Origin: Geodermatophilus sp. TF02-6
GTDB taxonomy: Bacteria > Actinomycetota > Actinomycetes > Mycobacteriales > Geodermatophilaceae
Reading direction: 5' to 3'
Assembly (NCBI RefSeq): GCF_003319115.1
Contig: NZ_QOHF01000020.1
Span: 23,580-87,579 of the forward strand
Length of the DNA stretch: 64,000 nt
Shown here: one piece after another, positions 6,667 through 15,300 of the stretch
How positions within the stretch are numbered: the first letter of the stretch is position 1
How the letters are laid out: the number at the start of each line of letters is the position of its first letter
Translations under genes and position numbers: made by a program
The notes under the pieces: model-generated
What the model was told of the DNA's origin: nothing
Databases searched by the model: none
Seen by the model: the letters and a program-made list of their open reading frames with translations, nothing else

Positions 6667-8904
6667 TCAGCCGGAACGGGTGGGCGCCTCGTCCAGCGCC
6701 GTCGGCGCGGTCGGGCGCGGCGCCCGGCGCGAGCCCCCCGGTCGAGGCTCCAGGCCCAGGAGACGGCCGGTCTCGTCACGGTCGGCGGGAGCGCCCAGGT
6801 GGGTCCCCTGCCCCGCGTCGCAGCCGATCGCGACGAGGTGGTCGACCTGCGCCCGGGTCTCGATGCCCTCGGCGGTGACGGTGAGCTCCAGGAGGTGCGC
6901 CAGGGACACCACGGAGGCCACCAGCTGGGAGTCGACGGGGTCGACGTCGGTGCCGCTGCGCAGTCCGCGCAGGAACGACCCGTCGAGCTTGAGCTCGTCC
7001 AGGGGCAGCCGACGCAGGTAGGTGAGGTTCGACCAGCCGGTGCCGAAGTCGTCGATGGCCAGGCGGACGCCCATCTCCGACAGGGCGTCGAGGGTCGACC
7101 CGGTGAGCAGGTCGGTGCCGATCACCGCGCTCTCGGTGATCTCCAGCTGCAGCTGCCGCGGGTGCAGCCCGCTGTCGCGCAGCGCCACCCGGACGTCGTC
7201 GACCAGGCCCTCGTCCCGCAGCTGCTGGGTGGCCAGGTTCACGCTGACGAACGGACCCCCCGGGCAGGCGCCGAACCAGGCGAACGCCTGCCGGCAGGCC
7301 ACCTGGAGCACGTGCCGCCCCAACGGCACGATGAGCCCGGACTGCTCGGCGAGGCCGACGAAGCTCTCCGGGCCGAGCAGCCCCAGGTTCGGGTGCTGCC
7401 AGCGGACCAACGCCTCGATCCCGTGCAGCGCACCGTCCGAGAGGCGGCGCAGCGGCTGGTAGTGCAGCACGAACTCCCCCCGGGAGATGGCCCCGGGCAG
7501 GGCCGAGGACAGGGAGTAGCGGGTGAGGTCGCGGGCGTTGCGCTCGTCCTCGAACAGCGCCCAGCGGCTCTTGCCGTCGGCCTTGGCCCAGTAGAGCGTG
7601 ATGTCCGCGGCACGCAGCAGCTCGGCCGGGTCGATGCCGGCGATCGGCCGCTCGACGATGCCGATGCTCGCGGTGACCGCGACCTGCACCGAGCCCAGGG
7701 GGACCGGCTCTGCCACGGCGGCGAGGACGTCCTCGGCGAGGGCGATCAACTGGTCGGGGCCGCTGCAGTCCGACACGAGCACCACGAACTCGTCCCCACC
7801 GAGACGGGCGACCTCGTGGCCGGAGCTGGCGACCACGGCGTCCAGGCGCCGGGCGACCGCCACCAGGAGCCGGTCACCGACCTCGTGGCCGAGGGTGTCG
7901 TTGACCGCCTTGAACCCGTCGAGGTCGAGGAAGCACAGGCCCGCGCGGGCTCCGGGTGCGGCTCGCCGGAACACGTCGTCCAGGTGGTCGAGGAACACCT
8001 TGCGGTTGGCCAGGCCGGTCAACGAGTCGTGGGTGGCGTCGTGCTCGAGCTGGCGCCGCAGCCGGCGCAGCGAGGTGACGTCGTGGATCACCGCCAGCTG
8101 GTAGCGCGGCCGCCCGTGCTCGTCGCGCAGCAGGGACACCGTGAGGTCGGTCCACACCGACTCGCCGGTCGACCGCAGGAACTGCTTCTCCAGCCGGAAG
8201 TGGTCGCGCTCGCCGCGGACCAGCTCGCCGTAGAGCCGCCACACCTGCTCCAGGTCGGCCGGGTGCATGAACTCGCGCACCTCACGGCGGCGGAACTCCT
8301 CGGCCGGGTGGCCCAGCATCGCCTCGAGCGCCGGGTTGACCTCGAGGATGCGCCCGTCGACGTCCCCGATCCCGATCCCGACCGGGGCTCCCTCGAAGAC
8401 CGCCCGGAACCGCTCCTCGCTGACGTGCAGCGCCTGCTCGGCCTGCTCCCGGGCCTCGGCGGCCGCCCGCAGGATCTCCTCCTGCTCGCGCAGTGCGCGC
8501 TCCTGCAGCGCCGCGCTGAAGCCGGCCGCGACGGCCGCGACGACGCGGTGCCAGCGCTGCCGCGCACCCGCCTCCCCCGCCCCGTCCTCCTCCGCGGACC
8601 CTCCACCCGGCGGGCCGTCGAGCAGCACGGCGAGGGTCCGGGACAGCGTGGGAGGGCTGGTGAAGTGCGCGTCGACCAGGGCGGCTCCCACCTCGGCGCC
8701 CACGGCCGCAGCGGTCTGTACACCGCGCAGCCGCGCCGCTGCCACCAGTCGGCGCAGCAGCCCCGACAGCAGCTGCTCCACCTCGGGCCGGGGGAGCGAC
8801 ACGTAGCTCGTGCCGGCGACGGCCTCCGCCCATCTCGACGCCAGCTCGAGGAGCGCCCCCGACCGCTCCTCGGCGTCCCGCTCGTCCTGCGCGGATGCGG
8901 TCAC
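6667..8904 (-). CDS. PAS-GGDEF-EAL c-di-GMP signalling protein
   Basis: 745 residues in order: an N-terminal helical region (1-130), a short coiled coil, PAS (about 155-280; SEERFRAVFEGAPVGIGIGD), GGDEF (290-450; RLGGDEFVVL near 368) and EAL (460-715). The EAL domain keeps EALVRW, NLATQQL, LEITES, IDDFGTGWSNL, LKLDGSFL and TAEGIET, so phosphodiesterase activity is likely. The GGDEF motif is intact, but the I-site position reads SGHE. The protein could make or break c-di-GMP, or use GTP as an allosteric ligand. The GTG start at 8904 overlaps the upstream methyltransferase stop (GTGA), so the two are translationally coupled. No membrane segments. Confidence 0.9.
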   Translation of the reverse strand: MTASAQDERDAEERSGALLELASRWAEAVAGTSYVSLPRPEVEQLLSGLLRRLVAAARLRGVQTAAAVGAEVGAALVDAHFTSPPTLSRTLAVLLDGPPGGGSAEEDGAGEAGARQRWHRVVAAVAAGFSAALQERALREQEEILRAAAEAREQAEQALHVSEERFRAVFEGAPVGIGIGDVDGRILEVNPALEAMLGHPAEEFRRREVREFMHPADLEQVWRLYGELVRGERDHFRLEKQFLRSTGESVWTDLTVSLLRDEHGRPRYQLAVIHDVTSLRRLRRQLEHDATHDSLTGLANRKVFLDHLDDVFRRAAPGARAGLCFLDLDGFKAVNDTLGHEVGDRLLVAVARRLDAVVASSGHEVARLGGDEFVVLVSDCSGPDQLIALAEDVLAAVAEPVPLGSVQVAVTASIGIVERPIAGIDPAELLRAADITLYWAKADGKSRWALFEDERNARDLTRYSLSSALPGAISRGEFVLHYQPLRRLSDGALHGIEALVRWQHPNLGLLGPESFVGLAEQSGLIVPLGRHVLQVACRQAFAWFGACPGGPFVSVNLATQQLRDEGLVDDVRVALRDSGLHPRQLQLEITESAVIGTDLLTGSTLDALSEMGVRLAIDDFGTGWSNLTYLRRLPLDELKLDGSFLRGLRSGTDVDPVDSQLVASVVSLAHLLELTVTAEGIETRAQVDHLVAIGCDAGQGTHLGAPADRDETGRLLGLEPRPGGSRRAPRPTAPTALDEAPTRSG

Positions 8905-9707
8905 CGCCGGCGGCCCACCCCGGCGAAGCCGGTCATCCGCTCGGGCCGGTCTCCCGCGGACGAGGGGTCCTCCGGGCGCCACAGGGGCAACCACACCAGG
9001 CCCGGCTCGACGAGGTCGAACCCGTCGAAGAAGCGGGCGATCTCCGCACGGCTGCGCATGGTCATCGGGGTGGGGGTGCGGCGGTAGAGCTCCTGGTGGG
9101 ACTCCGCGGAGTCCGGACGGCCCTCGGCGCTGGCGTGCGAGATCGCCAGGTGGCTGCCGGGGGCCAGCCGGTCGCGGATCGTGGCCACCGCCCGCGCGGG
9201 GTCGTCCTCGTCGCGGACGAAGTGCAGCACCGCCACCATGAGGACCGCCACCGGCCGGTCCAGGTCGATCGTCGCCCGCACCCGAGAGTCCTCGAGGACG
9301 GCCTCGGGCTCCCGCAGGTCGCCGTGCACCACGGCCGTGCGCTCGTCACCGGCCAGGATCGCCCGGCTGTGGGCCACCGCCACCGGGTCGTTGTCGACGT
9401 ACACGACCCGGGCGTCCGGACTGGCCTGCTGGGCGACCTCGTGGACGTTGCCCACGGTCGGGATGCCGGACCCGATGTCGAGGAACTGGGTGATCCCCTG
9501 TCCGGCGAGGTGACGCACCGCGCGCCGCAGGAAGGCCCGGTTGCTCTGCATGATCGCGGGCAGGTCCGGCCACAGCGAGATGGCCTCACGGGCCATGGAA
9601 CGGTCCACCTCGAGGTTGTGCGAACCGCCGAGGTAGAAGTCGTACACCCGCGCCGCACTCGGTCGGCTCAGGTCGACCTCCGACGGAGCCCAGCTCGGTC
9701 GGTCCAC
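8901..9707 (-). CDS. DUF574-type SAM-dependent methyltransferase
   Basis: 268 residues matching the actinobacterial S-adenosyl methyltransferase family DUF574: N-terminal SRPSAARVYDFYLGGSHN, then FLRRAVRHLAGQGITQFLDI, GSGIPTVGNVHE, VVYVDNDPVAVAHSRAIL and MVAVLHFV. The family is expanded in streptomycetes and relatives; its substrate is unknown. The GTG start at 9707 begins the conserved N-terminus. It is the first gene of a two-gene unit with the GGDEF-EAL protein and is divergent from the hydantoinase operon. Confidence 0.9.
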   Translation of the reverse strand: MDRPSWAPSEVDLSRPSAARVYDFYLGGSHNLEVDRSMAREAISLWPDLPAIMQSNRAFLRRAVRHLAGQGITQFLDIGSGIPTVGNVHEVAQQASPDARVVYVDNDPVAVAHSRAILAGDERTAVVHGDLREPEAVLEDSRVRATIDLDRPVAVLMVAVLHFVRDEDDPARAVATIRDRLAPGSHLAISHASAEGRPDSAESHQELYRRTPTPMTMRSRAEIARFFDGFDLVEPGLVWLPLWRPEDPSSAGDRPERMTGFAGVGRRR

Positions 9708-9832
9708 GAGTCCCCCACTCCTCGGATGCGACCTCCCGAGGGTCCCACGACCTCGGCGCGGCCGTCACCGTGCGGCGACCGCCCCTGCCCGGAGCGGCGG
9801 AGGCTGTCCTTCCCGCGCCGATCTCTCACCGC

Positions 9833-9838
9833 TAAGGT
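9833..9838 (+). promoter_or_regulatory. Probable -10 box for a leaderless hydantoinase transcript
   Basis: TAAGGT fits TANNNT and lies 7 bases before ATG 9846, the spacing expected if transcription starts at or next to the start codon. No strong -35 box is seen. Confidence 0.45.
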
Positions 9839-9845
9839 ATCGGTC

Positions 9846-11924
9846 ATGAGTGCGCCGCCCCGCCGGGTCCGGATCGGCATCGACACCGGGGGGACGTTCA
9901 CCGACGTCGTCGCGGTGGACGAGGAGACCGGCCGCACCACGACGACCAAGACGCCGTCCACCCCGGCCGACCCCGCCGAGGGCTTCCTCGCCGGCGTCGG
10001 CAAGGTGCTGGACCTGATGGGCCTGCCCGGGACCGCGGTCACCGCGGTCAGCCACGGGACGACGGTGGCCACCAACCACCTGCTCGAGGGCGAGCTCGAC
10101 CGGATCGGCTTCGTCACCACCGAGGGCTATGAGTCGGTGCTGGAGATCGCCCGCCAGTCGGTGCCCGACGGCTACGGCAACAGCTACTTCTGGGTCAAGC
10201 CGCCGCGGATCGTCCCGGCCGACCTGGTCCGCACGGTGCGCGGCCGGCTCGACTCCCGCGGCGAGGAGGTGCGCCCGTTCGACGAGGACGACGCGCGCGC
10301 CGCCGCCCGGTTCTTCCGGGACGCCGGCATCGGCACGATCGGCGTCTGCTTCCTGCACTCCTACGCCGACGACGCGCACGAGCGGCGCATGCTCGAGGTG
10401 ATCCACGAGGAGCACCCGGACGCGGTCGTGTCGCTGTCCAGCGAGGTGCTGCGGGAGTACCGCGAGTACGAGCGGTCGGTGACCACGCTGGTCGACGCCG
10501 CGGTGAAGCCCAAGGTCGCCGCGTACGTCACCAACATCCGCACCCGGCTGGACGAGATCGCGCCGGGCGTGCCGTTCTACGTGATGAAGAGCAACGGCGG
10601 CGTGCTGTCGGCGGCCGAGGTGGTGCACCAGCCGATCACCACGGTGCTCTCCGGCCCGGCCGCCGGCGCCCTGGGCGCGGCGCTGATCGCGGGTGCGGCC
10701 GGCTTCGACCGGGTGCTCACCTGCGACGGCGGGGGTACCTCCACCGACGTCACCGTGGTCGTCGACGGGGAGCCGACACTGACCACCGAGGGCTCGGTCG
10801 GCGACCACCCGTCGAAGATCCCGATGATCGACGTGGTCACCGTGGGCGCGGGCGGCGGCTCCATCGCCTGGCTCTCCCCCGAGGGCACGCTCAAGGTGGG
10901 CCCGAGGTCGGCCGGCGCCGACCCCGGCCCGATGTGCTACCCGGACGGCGGCGACTCCCCGACCGTCACCGACGCGCACGTCGTCCTCGGCCGGATCCCG
11001 CCGCACCTGCTGGGCGGGGAGATCCCGCTGTCGGTGGACGCCGCCGCCAAGGGGCTGGCCGCGCTCGGTGGGGAGCTCGACCTGTCGCTGGAGCGGACCG
11101 CCACCGGGATCCTGGAGATCTCCGCGTGGAACCAGGCCAACGCGCTGCGCCAGGTCACCGTCGCCCGCGGGCTCGACGTCCGCGACTTCACCCTGACGAC
11201 GTTCGGCGGCTCGGGCTCGCTGCTGGCCTGCCGGCTGATGGACATCCTCGGCCTGCCCCGCACCCTGGTGCCGTCGAACCCGGGCAACGTCAGCGCGTTC
11301 GGCCTGCTCACCGTCGACGTCCGCAACGACCACGTCCAGACCGCGATCCAGCGGCACGCCGACCTCGACCTCGACCGGGTGCGCGCGGTGTACGCCGACC
11401 TCGAGACCCGCGCGCGGACCGCCCTGGACGGCGAGGGCTTCGACCGGGCCGACCAGCGCCTGCAGCGCACCGCCGACCTGCGCTACGTGGGCCAGGCCTT
11501 CGAGGTGCGCGTGCCGGTCCCCGACGGCCAACTCGACGCCGAGGGCAGTGACACAGTTGCCCAGGCCTTCCACGCCGCCCACCGCCAGCTCTACGGCTAC
11601 GACTTCGCCGACGACCCGCGCCAGGCCGTGGAGTGGGTGAACCTGCGGGTCAGCGGGATCGGCCCGATCCGCCGTCCGGACCTGGTGGAGCCGGAGCCGC
11701 GGGACGGCGGGGTCGAGCGGGCCGTCACGGGCTCCCGCCGGGTGTTCTTCGACGGCTGGGTGGAAACCCCGACCTACGACCGGCCGCGCCTCGCACCCGG
11801 GGACGTCGTCCGCGGCCCGGCGATCGTCGAGGAGTTCGGCTCCACCGTGCCGGTGCACCCCGGCTTCGTCGCCACCGTCGACACCCACGGCAACCTGCTG
11901 CTGACCAAGGAGACCCCGCGATGA
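9846..11924 (+). CDS. Hydantoinase/oxoprolinase family protein, A subunit (HyuA-like)
   Basis: 692 residues, the family's usual length. The N-terminus has the acetate/sugar kinase-like phosphate motif GIDTGGTFTDVVAVD, followed by VSHGTTVATNHLLEG, the GPAAGALGAALIAG region and DGGGTSTDVTVVVDGEP. HyuA-type subunits bind ATP and work with a B subunit in ATP-dependent opening of hydantoins or 5-oxoproline, or as parts of acetone or acetophenone carboxylases. ATG 9846 is a clean start. The stop overlaps the next gene's ATG (ATGA). No carboxylase gamma subunit or transporter is adjacent, so N-methylhydantoinase or oxoprolinase-like activity is the cautious call. Confidence 0.9.
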   Translation: MSAPPRRVRIGIDTGGTFTDVVAVDEETGRTTTTKTPSTPADPAEGFLAGVGKVLDLMGLPGTAVTAVSHGTTVATNHLLEGELDRIGFVTTEGYESVLEIARQSVPDGYGNSYFWVKPPRIVPADLVRTVRGRLDSRGEEVRPFDEDDARAAARFFRDAGIGTIGVCFLHSYADDAHERRMLEVIHEEHPDAVVSLSSEVLREYREYERSVTTLVDAAVKPKVAAYVTNIRTRLDEIAPGVPFYVMKSNGGVLSAAEVVHQPITTVLSGPAAGALGAALIAGAAGFDRVLTCDGGGTSTDVTVVVDGEPTLTTEGSVGDHPSKIPMIDVVTVGAGGGSIAWLSPEGTLKVGPRSAGADPGPMCYPDGGDSPTVTDAHVVLGRIPPHLLGGEIPLSVDAAAKGLAALGGELDLSLERTATGILEISAWNQANALRQVTVARGLDVRDFTLTTFGGSGSLLACRLMDILGLPRTLVPSNPGNVSAFGLLTVDVRNDHVQTAIQRHADLDLDRVRAVYADLETRARTALDGEGFDRADQRLQRTADLRYVGQAFEVRVPVPDGQLDAEGSDTVAQAFHAAHRQLYGYDFADDPRQAVEWVNLRVSGIGPIRRPDLVEPEPRDGGVERAVTGSRRVFFDGWVETPTYDRPRLAPGDVVRGPAIVEEFGSTVPVHPGFVATVDTHGNLLLTKETPR

Positions 11925-13849
11925 CCGGCGGACCGAACGGCCGAAGTGGCCACAATGGCCGTAACGGGGCGCTCACGGACGGCACGGTCGAGGCCGATCC
12001 CGTCCTCGTCGAGATCGTCGCCGGCACGCTCGCGGCGATCGAGAAGGAGGTCGAGACCTCCATCGGGCGCACCTCGCGCTCGCCGATGATCCGCGACGCG
12101 CACGACTTCCGGGCCGGCATCCACGACCGCGAGCTGCGCAAGCTCACCGGCCGCTCGTACTCGGCGCTGGTGCACCCGGTCGTCCGCGACCACCCGGTTC
12201 GGACCATGAACCCCGGCGACGTCTTCTTCCACAACGACGTCTACCTCTCCGAGGGCGGCATCGGCCACCTGCCCGACCTGTGCGTGACCGTCCCGGTCTT
12301 CGCGCACGTGGACGGCCTCGCCGGTCCGGAGGAACGGGTCGTCGCCTTCATCCAGGCGTTCGGCCACCACGACGACATCGGCGGCGCGGTGCCCGGGTCG
12401 ATGCCGAGCGCGGCTACCAGCGTGTACGAGGAGGGCCTGATGGTCCCCCCGATCAAGCTGTGGGACCGCGGCGTGCCCAACGCGGCGGCGCTGGCGATCA
12501 TGACCCGCAACTCGCGGATGCCCGACTCCCTGGCCGCCGACCTCGACGCCGAGTGCTCCGCCTGCCTGGCCGGCGCCCGGCGGCTCGGCGAGCTGTTCGA
12601 CCGATACGGGGTCGAGGCCGTGGAATCAGCCTTCGACGCGATCCTGGCCAACTCCACCGAGGTCTACCGGCGGGAGATCCTCTCCCAGATCCCCGACGGC
12701 ACCTACGTCTGGGAGGACTACGCCGAGCACGACGGCGTGGAGGAGCCGCAGCTGCACCGGCAGCGGATCACGCTGACGATGAGGTCGGGGCACGAGACCC
12801 CGCTCGTCATCGACTTCACCGGCACCGGCCCGCAGGCCAAGGGACCGATCAACCACTGCGGCGACTACGCCGACGGCAACTTCCTCAAGAAGTGGCTGGC
12901 GCCGATCCTGCGCAACCTGGCCGAGACGCCCGAGCGCATGGCCGAGCTCGACGTCAACGAGGGCGTCGTGCCGCTGATCGAGATGCGGTTCCCGGAGAAG
13001 GGCACCCTGCTCACGCCGGTCTTCCCGGCGCCGACCAACGCCCGGACGTTCGTCATCCTGCGGCTGCTCGGCGTCCTCGCCGGGGTGCTGGCCAAGGCGA
13101 CCGGCGGCCGGATGCCGGCCGACCAGGAGACGATCCGCTACACCGGCGTCTACGGCACCGACTTCGACGGCGAGCCGTACCTGATGCGCGAGGTGCTCGG
13201 CGGCGGCTCGGGCGGGCGGTACTACGCCGACGGCGAGGACACCATCCACGTCGTCCCCGACTCGCGGAACCTGCCGACGGAGTTCACCGAGGGGCGCTTC
13301 CCGCTGCGGGTGGAGCGGCTGGGGCTGGCGGTGGACTCGGGAGGCCCGGGGCGGTACCGGGGTGGCTGCGGCTACGAGAAGCACATCCGGGTGCTGCGCG
13401 ACGCGCACTTCATGTCGATCGCCGACCGCTCGATCCTGTCCTGCTGGGGGGTCAACGGCGGTCGCGCCGGCCGCCCGTTCCAGATCACCGTCGACCCGGG
13501 CGGCCCGGACGAGCACGACGTCGACGCGCTCGCCGACGCCGAGCCGCTGGCGGCCGGCACCGTCGTCCGCATCCGGACGACGGGCGGCGGCGGCTGGGGT
13601 GATCCGTTGGAGCGGCCGGTCTGCGAGGTGCTGCGCGACATCGCCTGGCGCAAGGTGTCGGTCGACGGCGCCCGGGAGGACTACGGCGTCGCGGTGCGGG
13701 ACGACGGCACGGCCGACGAGGCCGCGACGGAGGAGCTGCGCGCGGCGATGCGGGCCGACCGCACCGGCGACGAGCCGTTCTTCGACCGCGGGCCCGGCTA
13801 CGCGCGGCTCTCCGGCGGCGCGGCGTTCAACGAGTTCGACGTCCTGTAG
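11921..13849 (+). CDS. Hydantoinase/oxoprolinase family protein, B subunit (HyuB-like)
   Basis: 642 residues. After a Gly/Asn-rich tail the HyuB domain begins near residue 24 (DPVLVEIVAGTLAAIEKEVE) and continues with GDVFFHNDVYLSEGGIGHLPD, AFGHHDDIGGAVPGSMPS, GPQAKGPINHC and the Gly-rich LGGGSGGRYY and TTGGGGWGDPLERP blocks. It forms the catalytic partner of the upstream A subunit. The ATG at 11921 overlaps the A-subunit stop, giving coupled 1:1 synthesis. TAG 13847-13849 is followed within 2 bases by a dispersed GGAAGGACCCC element. Confidence 0.9.
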   Translation: MTGGPNGRSGHNGRNGALTDGTVEADPVLVEIVAGTLAAIEKEVETSIGRTSRSPMIRDAHDFRAGIHDRELRKLTGRSYSALVHPVVRDHPVRTMNPGDVFFHNDVYLSEGGIGHLPDLCVTVPVFAHVDGLAGPEERVVAFIQAFGHHDDIGGAVPGSMPSAATSVYEEGLMVPPIKLWDRGVPNAAALAIMTRNSRMPDSLAADLDAECSACLAGARRLGELFDRYGVEAVESAFDAILANSTEVYRREILSQIPDGTYVWEDYAEHDGVEEPQLHRQRITLTMRSGHETPLVIDFTGTGPQAKGPINHCGDYADGNFLKKWLAPILRNLAETPERMAELDVNEGVVPLIEMRFPEKGTLLTPVFPAPTNARTFVILRLLGVLAGVLAKATGGRMPADQETIRYTGVYGTDFDGEPYLMREVLGGGSGGRYYADGEDTIHVVPDSRNLPTEFTEGRFPLRVERLGLAVDSGGPGRYRGGCGYEKHIRVLRDAHFMSIADRSILSCWGVNGGRAGRPFQITVDPGGPDEHDVDALADAEPLAAGTVVRIRTTGGGGWGDPLERPVCEVLRDIAWRKVSVDGAREDYGVAVRDDGTADEAATEELRAAMRADRTGDEPFFDRGPGYARLSGGAAFNEFDVL

Positions 13850-13850
13850 C

Positions 13851-13908
13851 GGAAGGACCCCGTCCTCCTCACCCCTCGCTCCGCTCGGGCGAGCCTCGGG
13901 ACGGGGCC
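13851..13908 (+). repeat. Dispersed GAAGGACCCC-type element, locus 2
   Basis: Starts 2 bases after the HyuB-like stop: GGAAGGACCCCGTCCTCCTC, then ACCCCTCGCTCCGCTCGGGC, then GAGCCTCGGGACGGGGCC. The arms GGACCCCGTCC/GGACGGGGCC and GCTCGGGCGAGCC can pair. Here it lies between tandem genes rather than convergent ones, so it could end the hydantoinase operon. Confidence 0.75.
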
Positions 13909-14048
13909 GACCCGGGACGGGGCGCCGCGTCCCTCCCCCCGTGCGGCGGACGCGGCTCCCCCGCGCGGGGGAGCCGGTGCGCGGGCGTCGTCCCGAGGCT
14001 GGGGAGCGGATCCGGGCCCGGCCCGGACCGTCCCCCGGGGAGTCGATC

Positions 14049-15251
14049 GTGACCGACCTGCACCGCCACCCCGCACCTGCGCGCACCGGCCGGAACCGAC
14101 CGGTCGTCCTGCTCGACCGCACCCTCCTGGCGGCCGCCGCCTGGAGCGGCCTGCACGTCCTGGTCGCGCTGCGCTGGCTGCTCGACCCGGACAGCTGGCC
14201 GTGGAACGGCGGGGGCGACTTCGGGCTGCTGCCCCTGCTGCCGCCCCGCGTCGGGAGCGCGGCGGTGCTGGCCGCGGCCGGCGCCGGCCTCCTCCTCGCC
14301 CTCACCGCCCGGCAGCGCGGCCCCTCGACCGGCCTGGTGGTGGCGACCGCCGCCGAGGCGGCGCTGCTGGCCGCGCTCTCGGCCGACATCGGCGCCCTGG
14401 TCCTGCTCGGTTACCTCTGCGCGATCGTCGGCCCCGCGGCGTTCCTGGCGGCGTTCACCGCCGGCGCCGTCCACGACCGGCGGCGACGGCCCTGGCTGCT
14501 CGCGGTCCTCGCGCTGGGCGCCGTCGGCCTGGCGTCCGGCGTCCTGCGGCCGACGACCGTCGGCGAGCTGGCGAGGGACCTGGTCGCGGGCTTCGCCGAC
14601 CGGGGTCTGCCGCCCGCCCACCTGGCCCTGCTGCTGGCCGGTGCCGGCCTGTGGGCCGCGGTCGCGGTCCTGCTGCGGCGGGCCACGACCGGGCGGTGCG
14701 GCGTCTGCGGTCGCCCGGCTGCCCGGTGGACCGAGCCGGACGCGGCGCTGCGGTGGGGCCGGGTCGCCACCTGGATCGCCGCGGCCGGCCCCCTGCCCTA
14801 CGCCCTCGTGCGGATGACCTGGCTGACCCCCTGGGAGCTGGGCGTGCCGCAGGGTGAGGACGTCGACGCGTCGATGCGGCTGTTCGGGCTGGCGCTGGGC
14901 GCCGCGGCCCTCGGCGGTGCGGTGCTGACTGCGGGGCTCGTGCGGCCGTGGGGCGAGACCTGGCCCGGGTGGGTGCCCGGGCTGCGTGGGCGTCCGGTCC
15001 CGCTGCGGGTACCCGTGGTCGCCGGCGGCCTCGTCGCCGTCGCGCTGCTGGCCGCCAGCCCCGGCCTGCTGGCGCACGGGATCGGCGGGCTGCTCTCCGG
15101 CGACCGGACGGCCGCAGCGTTCCTGGTGGTGTTCCCGACCCTGCCCTGGGGGCTGGCGCTGGCAGCGGCCGTCGCGGGCTACGCCTACCGGCGGCGCGGC
15201 GCCTGCGCCGTCTGCGGCCGCGGCGCTCCGGCCGTGTCGGTCCGCCGGTGA
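14049..15251 (+). CDS. Polytopic membrane protein with two CxxC knuckles, function unknown
   Basis: 400 residues with roughly nine to ten hydrophobic segments. Two short Cys pairs, CGVCGRPA (near residue 219) and CAVCGRGAP at the C-terminal end, sit in loops and could bind a metal. I do not recognise the family; similar proteins near sensor kinases are common in actinobacteria. GTG 14049 is taken as start because it opens the first coherent segment. The next gene, a sensor kinase, begins 49 bases downstream, so it may act with or be regulated by that two-component pair. Confidence 0.7.
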   Translation: MTDLHRHPAPARTGRNRPVVLLDRTLLAAAAWSGLHVLVALRWLLDPDSWPWNGGGDFGLLPLLPPRVGSAAVLAAAGAGLLLALTARQRGPSTGLVVATAAEAALLAALSADIGALVLLGYLCAIVGPAAFLAAFTAGAVHDRRRRPWLLAVLALGAVGLASGVLRPTTVGELARDLVAGFADRGLPPAHLALLLAGAGLWAAVAVLLRRATTGRCGVCGRPAARWTEPDAALRWGRVATWIAAAGPLPYALVRMTWLTPWELGVPQGEDVDASMRLFGLALGAAALGGAVLTAGLVRPWGETWPGWVPGLRGRPVPLRVPVVAGGLVAVALLAASPGLLAHGIGGLLSGDRTAAAFLVVFPTLPWGLALAAAVAGYAYRRRGACAVCGRGAPAVSVRR

Positions 15252-15300
15252 CGCCGCGCGGAGGAGCTCTGCGGGGCCGTCCCTCCGGGAGGATGGCACG

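Noticed and set aside
6799..9087. Plus-strand 762-codon frame
   Set aside because: Antisense shadow of the GGDEF-EAL protein; no recognisable motif.
9765..11888. Minus-strand 707-codon frame
   Set aside because: Antisense to the hydantoinase A subunit, which has clear family motifs.
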